A stretch of 13,792 bases of DNA from Xanthoparmelia taractica (Eukaryota; Ascomycota; Lecanoromycetes; Lecanorales; Parmeliaceae): positions 1 through 13,792 of the forward strand of contig JANQBS010000565.1 of NCBI GenBank assembly GCA_033085395.1, in the 5' to 3' direction. The number at the start of each line of letters is the position of its first letter. The stretch's first letter is position 1. Below the pieces are notes generated by a model, which saw only the letters and a program-made list of their open reading frames with translations, did no database searches and was not told the origin of the DNA. Below, piece by piece: positions 1 to 9,149 of this stretch. The position numbers and the translations under genes are program-made.

Positions 1-75
1 ATAATTTTTTAAAAAAAGTTGAAAAAAAGTTGAAAACGACTATGTTCAACAGATACCACACCTTTCCGACCCGTA
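1..75. repeat. Left terminal copy of a 75-bp perfect inverted repeat
   Basis: These 75 bases are the exact reverse complement of 13718-13792. Identity runs through the TA at 74-75 and stops at base 76. The repeat holds an A-rich tandem (two AAAAAAAGTTG units at 11-32) and a small hairpin (GTTGAA at 29-34 with TTCAAC at 45-50). It keeps many CpA and TpG sites, so it has escaped the RIP that affected its neighbours. Read outward from the inner edge it starts TA-CGGGTCGGAAAGG. A TA at the boundary of both copies fits the TA target duplication of Tc1/mariner-pogo type transposons; the family itself is not recognised. The repeat reaches the window edge, so its true length may be greater. Confidence 0.93.
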
Positions 76-299
76 TATAATAAAACGCCGACTTAATAAT
101 TTATATAATAACGTATAACTCGAGAATTAACACGATTATCGAATAGTAATTTATTTATTACTCGGGATTTAGAAAATTTAAACTTAAATACGTCTAATAA
201 TAGCGTAATAGATATAAGTATCGATAACGTAGATATTAATATAGATTATCTTCGTGATAGAGAAATAGATAAGTCGATCTTAAAGAGATTATTATCGTT

Positions 300-1639
300 A
301 TTGAAATTTAACGAGTCGGATAGTTAGTAATTCGTATCGGGTTTCCCGAGATCGTTAAGCTCTATATCTCTCTCTTTTTATAATTTAACGCGATTATTAC
401 TTCTAAAAATCCTTTATTCTTTAAAAATTACTATTATTATTAAAAAATCGCTTTATTAAAGCTAAGAGATACGAGCGTAGCTTTATCGCAATATTATTAT
501 TCTTCTATAAAATATATTTAATATTTATTAATAGTATAATAACGAATTAAAGAACTTTAGTATATCTATTCTTATTTTTCTTTATTAGACTAGTAAACTA
601 AAAAAATTATATATATATATATTATAGCTTGTTTATAAACTACTTCGGAATTTAGCGTAAATTCTTAACATATATCGTAAGAAAGATAATTTTATCTTCT
701 ACTTTAAATAGATTCCCGACTACTATCTTGAAATCGTTTTATATTATACTTAGTTACTTCTTAATTTTATTAAGCTCGATTTATATAATAATTAATTACG
801 CTCGAAGCGCTATTAATTATAATAACTCTATTTTCGTAATAGATTATTAACGTAATAAATTAAGTTCTTTTAGACTAGAAAAGATAAAGTTATTAACGAT
901 ATCGCTTTTTTAATAAATTATAGAATTATTTATACGTAAAAGCGAACTTAGTTTATTAAAGAAGAGAATAGAGCTCTCTTCGAAAGAGCTAGCGAATTTC
1001 TTTTTAAAGATCCGCGCTCTTTTTCTAATAATAAAGTATATCTCGCTTGTTAATCGAGATTTAAATAATAAGTTTTTAATATTATATAAGATTTTATAAC
1101 TTATTTCGATCTTTATATCGAAATAATATTTAATTAGAAAGTATTATACGTTAATTGAGATTCGATTAGAGATCATCTCGATCTTCGTATATTAGCGCTT
1201 TAAAATAATTATAATTTTTATTATTAGACTAAAATTTATACGTATAATGAAATTCACTATAATTATAATAATTATATATTAATTCGAAGACTTTCTTATA
1301 AAAAGTCTTAAAAATATATAATTATTTTTTATTATTAACTTCGTTCGTAAAGTAAATAAACTCGTTACGAAGCTTGAATTGTAATTTCTTTAATTATTAT
1401 TCTACGTCTTTCTTATCGATAGTAGATTAAATAGATTTTAAGATTTTAAGAATTCTAGTTTAGCGTTTATTATTAGTGTAGCTTCGCTTTAATTTAGATT
1501 TATAGTCGTTTAATATCTTAATTAAGATTATATAATATATTATCTTAAAGTTAGTAAATATTAAGCTATTCAATATATTACTTATTTAAAGTATCTTTAT
1601 ATTCTTTATTTTTAATCGAAAGAGAGCGTTTAAAATAAC
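300..1639 (-). other. RIP-degraded DNA downstream of the left Gypsy RNase H; integrase expected, not resolved
   Basis: This stretch follows the RNase H of the left Ty3/Gypsy element on the minus strand, where integrase normally lies. Short minus-strand runs look like decayed coding sequence, but I could not identify the zinc-binding motif, the DDE core or a chromodomain with confidence. There is an (AT)n tract at about 608-622 and a hairpin at 337-350 (TCGGG-TTTC-CCGAG region). CpA and TpG are nearly absent. No LTR was found at the left end, so the 3' boundary of the Gypsy element is unknown. Confidence 0.4.
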
Positions 1640-3212
1640 GTAAAGCTTTTTAAACTTATATTATACGTTAAGACTAAATTAAGATAAGTATATAGAAGCC
1701 CTTATTAAGTTTATTAATATTAATAGAGATTATCTTAATCTATCTAACTATAAAGATTATCGTTAAGTAATTCGTATATATTATTACTCGAGATTTACTT
1801 AACGTCGCGTCGACGTGCTAAGTTATAATAAGATATTTAATTCTTCGTATTAATTATATTAATTCTATTATTTCTAATTTTATAAATTAATAATAAAATT
1901 TAGCGAGAGTTAATATTTTAGTAAAAAATATAATAGACTCGATATTCTTTTATTAAAGACTATCTTATTATTTTTAATATAATAGATAACTATATCGAAG
2001 TCTTACTTAAAAGCGTCGATATTTATATATAGTCGTTAGCTAAGATTATAATAAACGAGAAATATTAACTCTTTAAAAACTTTTTATAATTTTTCGAAAA
2101 TATAAATCTTTTTCTTAATAAAAATATCGATATAATTCTCTTTATTAAATGCTTTTTAAGCCTTATTTTTAATAAAAACGTTATATAGTATTAAAATCTT
2201 TCTTGATTATAGCGACTATATTATTTATATATAATAGAAAATATAATTTCTAAGCTAATTAATTATTTCTAGATATATCTTTAGATCTTTTAAGATAATT
2301 AAGAAGCTAAGCTTAATAATAGCGATAAGTTTCTCTTCTGCGATGCTTAGTCTTAGACTATCTATCTTTTATCTTAATAGCGCTATTAACGAATAATTTA
2401 AAACGTCTTAAATAATTTAATAGCGATATTATACTTCTCGAAGAGAGCGAAGACTTATTATAAATAGTCTAGATACTCTTTGAGAGTATGATTAAAAATT
2501 ATAATATCGTTAACGTAAGCTTTAATGAAGCTACGAAATTCTTTAAAAAGCTTATTAATCTATCGTTATACGTATATTAAGCTATTCTTAAAATTTATAA
2601 TAACTATATTTTATTACTCGCTTTCGCGATAAATAATTACGATAAGCTTATAGCGATTCTTATAGCGTACTAGTTATTAATAAAAGAAACTCGCTTCGTT
2701 TATAATATTAATATATTTGTATTTTTATATTAATATCGTAATATTCGCTTATAGTAATATTAAGTAAGAGTTAGATTTCGCAATTTTATTTAATTCGCGA
2801 ATATCGACGATTACTCGCTCTTTACGAATAAGCGTTTTATCTAAAAAGTAAATAATTCTTTATATTAAAATTACTAAGTAGTTATATAATATCGGTTTAC
2901 TCGTTTAATTTATCTTTCTTTCTTATATAATCTATTAAACTTCTTATCTATAAGTTATCTATCATTTTACTTTATCGAATAAATCTTCGTAGACTTTAAT
3001 TTGATATTAAATAATATCTTAAATAATATTTATTTCTTCTTTAATACATTTATCACTTTATTAAAATCGCGAAATATTAATAAATAAAATTCGATTATTC
3101 TCTAAATAGTACTTATCTAATAAAGCGCTTAATCTAATTAATAAATAATAACGTTATTAATTATAGCGCGCTCGATTAATAAAAGAATAGATATCTTTAT
3201 TACTTCTATTGC
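1640..3212 (-). pseudogene. Left Ty3/Gypsy pol pseudogene: reverse transcriptase and RNase H
   Basis: Minus-strand translation gives a recognisable fungal Ty3/Gypsy polymerase full of TAA/TAG stops. The segment before RT reads VYEDLFDKVK (about 2963-2994). RT then reads RVIVDIRELNKI (about 2781-2817), NEASFFY (about 2681-2700, matching the family's VDAASFFYQW), and the catalytic box appears as AYVNDII (2500-2520), where YVDD has become YVND. The connection domain reads SLRLSIAEEKL and LKDLKIYLE. RNase H begins near YINIDAF (about 2010-2029) and includes VIIYTNYL, the decayed YTDH motif, near 1750-1770. Most stops sit where the family has Gln or Trp, as RIP of CAA, CAG or TGG would produce. 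Without the 165 bp of solo LTR plus one target copy, this half continues from the protease half at 3378-4515. It is non-functional. Confidence 0.9.
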
Positions 3213-3377
3213 TGTCATGGAAAAGGTCTTGGGATTGATGGTTGAAAAGTTGTTGAATTCTAAGGGCCGCAGTGGCGGAGATCTGCTAGGAAACTAATAC
3301 ATATTTGGCCTAGCCTCCCCGATCCTTCCCCGATCTTCCCAAAATGCCTTCGGCATATAGAATACCGTGACAATTGC
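3208..3377. mobile_element. Solo-LTR-like element, copy 1, with ATTGC target duplication
   Basis: The element spans 3213-3372 (160 bp), begins TGTCATGG, ends CCGTGACA, and is flanked by perfect 5-bp copies of ATTGC (3208-3212 and 3373-3377). TG...CA ends with a 5-bp duplication are the hallmark of an LTR left by recombination between the two LTRs of a retrotransposon, or of a very small TRIM-type element. It is clearly richer in G+C than its surroundings and keeps CpA and TpG, so it is not RIP-mutated. It contains a doubled TCCCCGATC (3316-3324, 3327-3335) and a hairpin ATGCC-TTC-GGCAT (3344-3356). A related copy lies at 7919-8081. It splits the left Gypsy frame between protease and RT. Strand is not assigned. 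Confidence 0.88.
3344..3356. repeat. Small hairpin inside solo-LTR copy 1
   Basis: ATGCC (3344-3348) pairs with GGCAT (3352-3356) across the loop TTC. The second copy keeps both arms with loop TTT. The stem could belong to the LTR's RNA 3'-end or packaging structure, but that role is only a guess. Confidence 0.5.
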
Positions 3378-4515
3378 GACGAGAATAATAATAATAATAA
3401 TTCTTTTTCAAGACGATCGTATAATTAATATTATCTTAAATAAAGTAATAAGAAAATATTCTTTCTCTTTAGATTTTGAAATCTTTTCTAGCTTTATTTA
3501 TTAAAGAATAATAACTACGAATAATAATGTATTTCGAACTTATATTATAAATATCTCGACGTTAATTATATAAATAATTACTTCGCTCTCGGCGCCGAGA
3601 TTTATTAATAAAATTCGTAATTTAAATAAATAATCGCGATTCTTAAATAAGATTTTTCTAAATTTAATAAATATATTTACGATTTTAAATAACTTTATAA
3701 TAATTCGCTTAGCGATTTATATTATTCGTTTTTATCGCTTTTTTAAGAATTTAATTATTAAGAAATATAATATATTCTTATTTAGTCGAAGGCGCTTCGC
3801 TAATAAATCTATTATCGCTTCTTCTAAGTCGAGAATATTTATATTAATTAATATTTTAATACTTAACTTCTTAATTAAATAAATATCTCGATTAATCTTA
3901 ATTATAATAGACGTTTTAATTACTTCTTCTTTTAGAAAGATATTAATCTTTATATACTCGAAGTTAATATATCTAATACTTTTAATTTTATATTTGATAA
4001 TAGACTTTTAAATACGAAGAATCTCTATAATTAGAAATTTAAAGAGATATTATACTTTATTAAGAATAGATATAATATAGTAGATATCGACTTCTACGTC
4101 GATAAAGTTCGACTTTTCTTTAACAATCGCACGCATCATAATATACTTTTAAGAATAAAATCTATATTCTTTCTTAATAATAGCGAATAATTGCATAATT
4201 ATAATCGAACGCTTTTATAAATTATTAGCGCTACGCGACGCTATTTAAAACGTTATCGACTTTTTCTATTTTTTATAATAAGTATATAGGTGCTAATAAC
4301 GCTTATTATTAAAGTAATAAACGACTTCGTAACGATAATAAATAAACTTCTTTTATATAATAAAGTGAGCGTCGATATAATCTTCTTAATATTTTTTATT
4401 CGACTACTTATAGCTATCTAGCTAATAGAGCAATTTCTTCTCGTCTTTAAGAAGACTATCTAAGATCTATTTATCGATCTTGAAAATATCTATCTTATTC
4501 AGTTATTCTTCTTAT
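3378..4515 (-). pseudogene. Left Ty3/Gypsy gag-protease region pseudogene
   Basis: One minus-strand frame can be followed from about 4515 to the solo LTR with scattered TAA/TAG stops in likely Trp and Gln codons. Recognisable parts are KINRDIYLIKKLSIKILIN followed by LDLEEAIIDLL (about 3780-3900), matching the retropepsin-linked motif of fungal Gypsy polyproteins (KxLIGMDILGPEG...IDL), and RDYLFKLR with NLGAESEVIIYIINVE and VRNT (about 3520-3640), matching the RDxLFEP...VDxS...VRN segment just before RT. An FIDVEVD run near 4085-4110 may be the decayed protease region, but the D-T/S-G triad is not visible. Upstream the frame reads DSLLKDEKKLLYWLDSYKW if TAG is taken as Trp, probably gag. A start codon and the 5' LTR were not found. 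An (AAT)6 microsatellite lies at 3384-3401. Confidence 0.75.
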
Positions 4516-6320
4516 CCTCGTCTTTAAAATAGATTAATTAAGAATATATTAAGTACTTACTCTAATAAGATTAAAACGATTAATTATTTTAATTATTATA
4601 AATAGATCGATACGATTACTAATAGAATTAAGATTATTACTATCTCTAAGAAGAATCTAACGCGTTTACAAGATTTATCGCTATCTATAAGCGAGATTAT
4701 TAAAATAATAAAGATAATAATTTATTTTAAGACTAACGAATAAAATAAATATCTCGCGACGAATAAGAATTTTAAAAGATACGAAATAGAGATTAATATA
4801 ATCGAGTATAGTAAGATTATTAATATTAATAGTTGTTATAATATAATTATTAATTAGAGTCTAATATTTATTATTATAACTATTAAGAGCGAGATAAATA
4901 TTAATTATAGCTCTTATTAGACTTATTATTATAGAGTCGAGATTGCTATCGCTAATTACGATAGATCTCCTATTAAATCTTCTTCTTTTCTTCAATCTCT
5001 TTTAAAAATTTATTTAGCGTAATCTACTTTATAAATTAATTAATATCTCGCTTTAATAATAAGTTAAGATTATATTAAGTCTATATTAATTGCTAGAAGA
5101 CGAAGTTAAAATTAACGTTTTTTACGTAATTAGTTATAACTTAAATATAGCTAGATAACTCTCTATTAAAGCGAATATCGATAATATTAAAGCGTTTATT
5201 AATTAGTGAGATAAGAGCGATAGAATAATTTTAATTTAAAGCGTTTCTATAATATTAAGACTTATTACTTATCTATTTATCGTAGCGCTAGTCTCTTAAA
5301 CTTATTAAGCTCTCTCGTATATTAAATAAAAGCAATATCGCGATAATAAATATTTAAGTTAATGCGCATTAACTTCTCTTCTTTCGTTAGAATTATATTC
5401 TTTACTTATTTTTATAAAAAGATATATACTACGATAATATATATTCTTATCTTCTTTAATTATAAAGTCGATATTTATTAATAAAGCTAGATATAAATTA
5501 AAGAAGTTAACTTCTTTTAATCGCTATTGCGATATAGCGTTATTACCGCTATTAAATAAACCTTAAAAATCTTATAAGCTTACTTAATCGACTAATTTAA
5601 TAGGGTCGACGATAAGAATATTAAATGTTTAACGTAGTTCCGCTCGCTGAGCCTTAATAAAGTCGATATTAATTATATTAATCTACTTTAATAAGTCTAC
5701 GAAATTATAATAAATAATCTTCTTCGCTAAAGTATTAAATATTATAAATAATAAATTAAAAGACAAAGAATATTATAAGAAGTTAAATTATATAATAATA
5801 GATAAAAGCTACAATAAACCTATAGTAAAAGAAATGCTTAAAGAAGTTAAGATTAATAATAAGATTAATATATAGCTAGTAGAGAATAATAGTGAGAGTG
5901 CACGTAATTAATAAATAACGTTTTTAAATCGTAGTATCGATCGCCTAAAGCTTAGCTTATTAATTATTCACGACAGAGAATATTTCGACTCGTCGAGATA
6001 AATCGATCTATCTCGACGATCTTCTAAGATATTCATATCGATACTTAATTAACGATTTCGATATTCCTTCGTCTATCTAAGATATCGTCAAATTAAATAT
6101 TCGATAATCTCTTTTATCTATTATTCGAGAATATTAAGATACTTATAACTTATTCGATTAAACTTCTTAAATTATAGAATAAATATTACAATAATCGACT
6201 CTAGAAAGATAGTAACGTTTTCGACTTATAGAGCGTGTTTAATAATATCTATCAGAGTGATTGCGAGAGCTTTTTCGACTCTTTAAGAATATATAACAAG
6301 AATCTTTAAGGAAATGTTAT
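4516..6320. other. RIP-degraded DNA, probably the 5' part (gag and leader) of the left Gypsy element
   Basis: No protein family was recognised in this 1.8-kb stretch. From the position of the protease region, gag and the 5' LTR of the minus-strand Gypsy element should fall here. A plus-strand frame from about 4570 to 5010 has only four stops in about 147 codons, fewer than expected for such AT-rich DNA, but its translation resembles nothing I know, and the opposite frame is also fairly open. CpA and TpG are nearly absent in the first half. From about 5900 to 6320 a few more CpA/TpG sites survive. No terminal TG...CA pair was found. Confidence 0.35.
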
Positions 6321-6495
6321 CAATTATTATTAGATTGGCGACCTAAATAAGATCGCCGATCTAATCTAGATCGGCGACGTGATGATAATATTAAATCGGC
6401 GATATACTATAAATATATATATGAAGATAATGTCTTAAACTAAGCTAAGTGCTAATATCTAATTATAAGTGTTATTAATAAGCGTTTTCGTAATA
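6321..6495 (+). repeat. Ty1/Copia LTR fragment (3' half), RIP-mutated
   Basis: This segment matches, in opposite orientation, the half of the LTR at 11207-11515 that includes its 3' end. In the last 72 columns there are 12 differences, and eight are CpA to TpA or TpG to TpA in this copy, the signature of RIP. The end reads TTTTCGTAATA against TTTTCGTAACA in the other copy, which defines the LTR 3' boundary at 6495. The 5' half is missing, and similarity fades before about 6321. This copy carries 18 extra bases that form a palindrome (6353-6377). It may be the remnant of a 5' LTR whose matching 3' LTR is at 7611-7755. Confidence 0.8.
6353..6377. repeat. Palindrome around an 18-bp insertion in the Copia LTR
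   Basis: TCGCCGATCTA (6353-6363) and TAGATCGGCGA (6367-6377) are perfect inverted repeats around a 3-base loop. GGCGA motifs recur at about 6336 and 6397. The LTR copy at 11207-11515 lacks 18 bases here, so the palindrome arose by duplication or insertion in one copy, or was lost in the other. Confidence 0.75.
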
Positions 6496-7610
6496 TCTAT
6501 CGATAATAAGAGAAAAGAAACTTATATTCTTATAAATATTTTACTCGATAAAGTACGATTAATAACGAGCTAAGCGATTGAATCGTAATTATACGTAGTA
6601 TAGCGACGAGCTAATCGATTTAATTATCGTCTATAATAATATTAACGAGCGAAACTAAGAAGAAAAATATTAGAAAAAAAAATTTATATTGACGATTAAT
6701 AAAAAACTTTCTATCTTTCTTTTATTAAGATTCTTTATTTTCTTTTATTAATAATATTCTATTAGTATTAGCTAAGAAGATTCTTTGTTCTCTTTATTAT
6801 TGCACTTCTATCAATATTAAAATTCTATAATTTTTTTAAAACGTTGAAATTTCTTTTTTTTAAATTAAATTTATAGTTATATTAAGATTAGTTAAAATCT
6901 TAATTATCTTTAATAATATCTTAATAAAAATCGTTTTCTTTCTTTTCCGAGTTTAATTATATAAGTTTATTATCTATTAATTCGTTCTTATTTATAATCT
7001 TATTTATCTTTTTTATAATATTCTTATTATTAGCGTATAGCAATAAATTATTAATATCGAGAATAAGAATTTATTAATAATCTTTATAGTCGCGAACTCG
7101 TATCTATTCTTATAATTTTATATCTTAATTTAATTAATATCGAACGCGTTCTAATAAGATACTTAATAAAGTCTTTCTTATATTATCGATCTTAGTTATA
7201 TTATTAAGATTATATAATATATTCTAATCTTATATAATATTAAAAGTCTTAAGTATAAAACTTAAACTTTTTATAATATTAATATTTTTATTAGCTTAAT
7301 AAACTCTTACTTAAATAACTTATTTCTTTACGCTCTCTAAGAACTAAAAATCGCTTATTAATTTATCTTTTATCTATATAATCGATTATAAGATATTATC
7401 GATATTATCGAAATTTTATATTAACGCGTAAGACTTATTTTAATAATTATTAAGTTCTTATAACTTTCGTATTATTAAAATAAATTAATTATTATTTAAG
7501 ACTAATTTATTAAAGAAGAATTTAAGGATTTATTAATAAATATTAATAACTTTATATTTAAAGTTAAAAGATAACGTTTTATTATTCTTAATTAATCTAT
7601 TTCGAATATA
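6496..7610 (+). other. Decayed DNA between two Copia LTR fragments; internal region of a reduced Copia element
   Basis: This 1.1-kb stretch lies between an LTR 3' half and an LTR 5' half of the same family in plus orientation, the arrangement expected for the internal region of a plus-strand element with the outer parts of both LTRs gone. It is far shorter than a full Copia interior, so it is either a deletion derivative or a non-autonomous form. Just before 7611 the sequence TTCGAATATAAT lines up loosely with the polypurine-tract region before the LTR at 11515. No gag, integrase or RT motif was recognised. CpA and TpG are nearly absent. Confidence 0.4.
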
Positions 7611-7755
7611 ATTATTAAAAGTTGAATCGCGTGCTTACGTGATATGCCAAGGCTTAACAAACGTTAAGTCACGTGACCTTATCTAGTTAGATCGCACTTA
7701 CCTTTCATAGCACACTTAGAACAATATAACTAAGTGTTCTACCTCATATTTTGAT
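7611..7755 (+). repeat. Ty1/Copia LTR fragment (5' half)
   Basis: This is an inverted match to the 5' half of the LTR at 11207-11515, covering about 145 bp from its TGTTAAAAGTT start (here TATTAAAAGTT, one TpG to TpA change, from about 7612) to TATTTTGATA. Similarity is high by eye (around 90%) and most CpA/TpG sites survive, for example GTGCTTACGTGATATGCC and GTCACGTGAC. It ends abruptly at about 7755, where the other LTR continues for about 160 bp more. It is probably the remnant of the 3' LTR of the reduced element whose other LTR remnant is at 6321-6495. Confidence 0.85.
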
Positions 7756-7913
7756 AATAATAGCGAGTATCGCTTATTATCGATTTTGCTATAACAAGCG
7801 TATTTTTTAAGATCGTTATACTTTTTTATAAAGTATTCTTGAATAGAGTATATCTCTTTTAATAGACTTTCTCTACTAATTTATTAAATTCTAATTTATT
7901 ATTTTTAATATCG
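7756..7913. other. Unassigned DNA between the Copia LTR fragment and solo-LTR copy 2
   Basis: This short stretch has no match I can see in the window. It opens with a small imperfect foldback (GCGA-GTA-TCGC at 7763-7773 with AT-rich arms). It is probably the sequence into which solo-LTR copy 2 inserted, because the same kind of AT-rich DNA resumes after 8086. Confidence 0.35.
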
Positions 7914-8086
7914 ATAATTGTCATGGAAAATGATCTTGGAATTGATGGTTGAAAAGTCTGTGGAATTCTAAGGGCCGCAGTGGCGGAGATCTGCTGGGAA
8001 ACTAATACAAATTTGGCCTAGCCTCCCCGTTCCTTCCCCGATCTTTCCGAAATGCCTTTGGCATACAGAAAAACCGTGACAATAAT
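7914..8086. mobile_element. Solo-LTR-like element, copy 2, with ATAAT target duplication
   Basis: The element spans 7919-8081 (163 bp), begins TGTCATGG and ends CCGTGACA, with perfect 5-bp ATAAT copies at 7914-7918 and 8082-8086. It matches copy 1 in the same orientation at about 90% by eye, including an identical core from GAATTCTAAGGGCCGC to GAGATCTGCT. Differences are scattered and not mainly of RIP type. The first of the two TCCCCGATC units is changed to TCCCCGTTC. The hairpin ATGCC/GGCAT is kept. Independent target duplications at the two copies show two separate insertions of one mobile family. Confidence 0.9.
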
Positions 8087-9149
8087 GATATTTTTTATTA
8101 ATTTTTTATTAGAATATTAAGTTTTATTAAGATAATATCGTTAAACTTAAGAAAGCGTGTTATAGTATATACTATCGTCTTTATTATTAATTGCGATGCT
8201 ATATTAGAAGAAAGCGTTAATTCGCGTATCGACTTAATTAAAGTAATAATCTCTTATAATCTATTTAAAGTCGTCTTTAATTACGCTAATAAACTACGCG
8301 CGATAATCTTAATCTAATAAATTAATTAATAAGTTATTTATATAATCTATAAAATTAATTAATAAATTAATAAATTATTAATTTTAAGTAGAAGAGAATC
8401 GCGTATTATATTAATATTTCTTATATCTTCGTTACGAAGTATTAATCTAAGATTCTTCTTAATAATATAATAAAGCGTATATATAAAGCGAGTCTTATCA
8501 GTCGTTAAAGAATAGCAAGATTATATTTTATATATAATAAAAAAATTTATTATCTTATTTATTCTCGTACGTATATCTTCGCGTAATTATTAGTTTTTTA
8601 AGAATTTAGAGAATCTATTCGAATAGCCTCGATATTCTCGTATAAGATATATATATCTCGATAGATAATATCTTTAATTAAATTATTTAAATGATTTATT
8701 AATAATTAGTTTTATATTTAGACGATTTATAATAATATAATTATCTAATTAAAAGACTATCGACTAATAATTTATTCTATCTCTCTATAAGATATCTATC
8801 GTAAGAATTTTATAGATTATAAGATCGAATAAAAGTATATATTTAGATAACTATATCGTAATATCGACGATTTTTAATATTACGCTATTTATAAAGATAC
8901 GAGATACGTTAAATTAAATCGAGATATAATAATTTTAATATAGATTTTATTGCGAAAAATATTATAGAAAGATAAAAGAAATAAGATTATTATAATACGA
9001 AGTAAAATTTATTAAAAAATAAATTTCGTTATTATTTTATTTCACTTATCTTATCTCAACGGTTATTAATAATATATTACTTATTATTTTATATCTAGTA
9101 AATAATATTTTAACGTTATTATAATATCTAGACGAAGTTATTAATTATA
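8087..9149. other. RIP-degraded DNA downstream of the right Gypsy pol frame
   Basis: This stretch lies 3' of the chromodomain end of the right Gypsy element (minus strand), where its 3' untranslated region and 3' LTR should be. I found no TG...CA boundary, polypurine tract or repeat partner in the window. A minus-strand frame near 8110-8300 is open for several dozen codons (reads IRELTLSSNIASQ) but I do not recognise it. CpA and TpG are mostly lost. Confidence 0.35.

Noticed and set aside
100..330. Plus-strand open run of about 76 codons ending at TAG near 326-328
   Set aside because: It has no start context, family resemblance or ribosome-related signal, and one run of this length is expected by chance in a window this size. 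It may be antisense to the decayed Gypsy 3' region.
608..622. (AT)n tract as a replication origin or promoter
   Set aside because: Such runs are expected in DNA this AT-rich, and nothing nearby supports a function.
3213..3372. A tRNA-derived SINE or a structured RNA gene
   Set aside because: No A-box/B-box pair or cloverleaf could be formed, and TG...CA ends with a 5-bp duplication fit an LTR better.
8110..8300. Minus-strand open run as a separate gene (possible LINE ORF)
   Set aside because: There was no endonuclease, RT or zinc-knuckle motif. It is left as unassigned DNA downstream of the right Gypsy.
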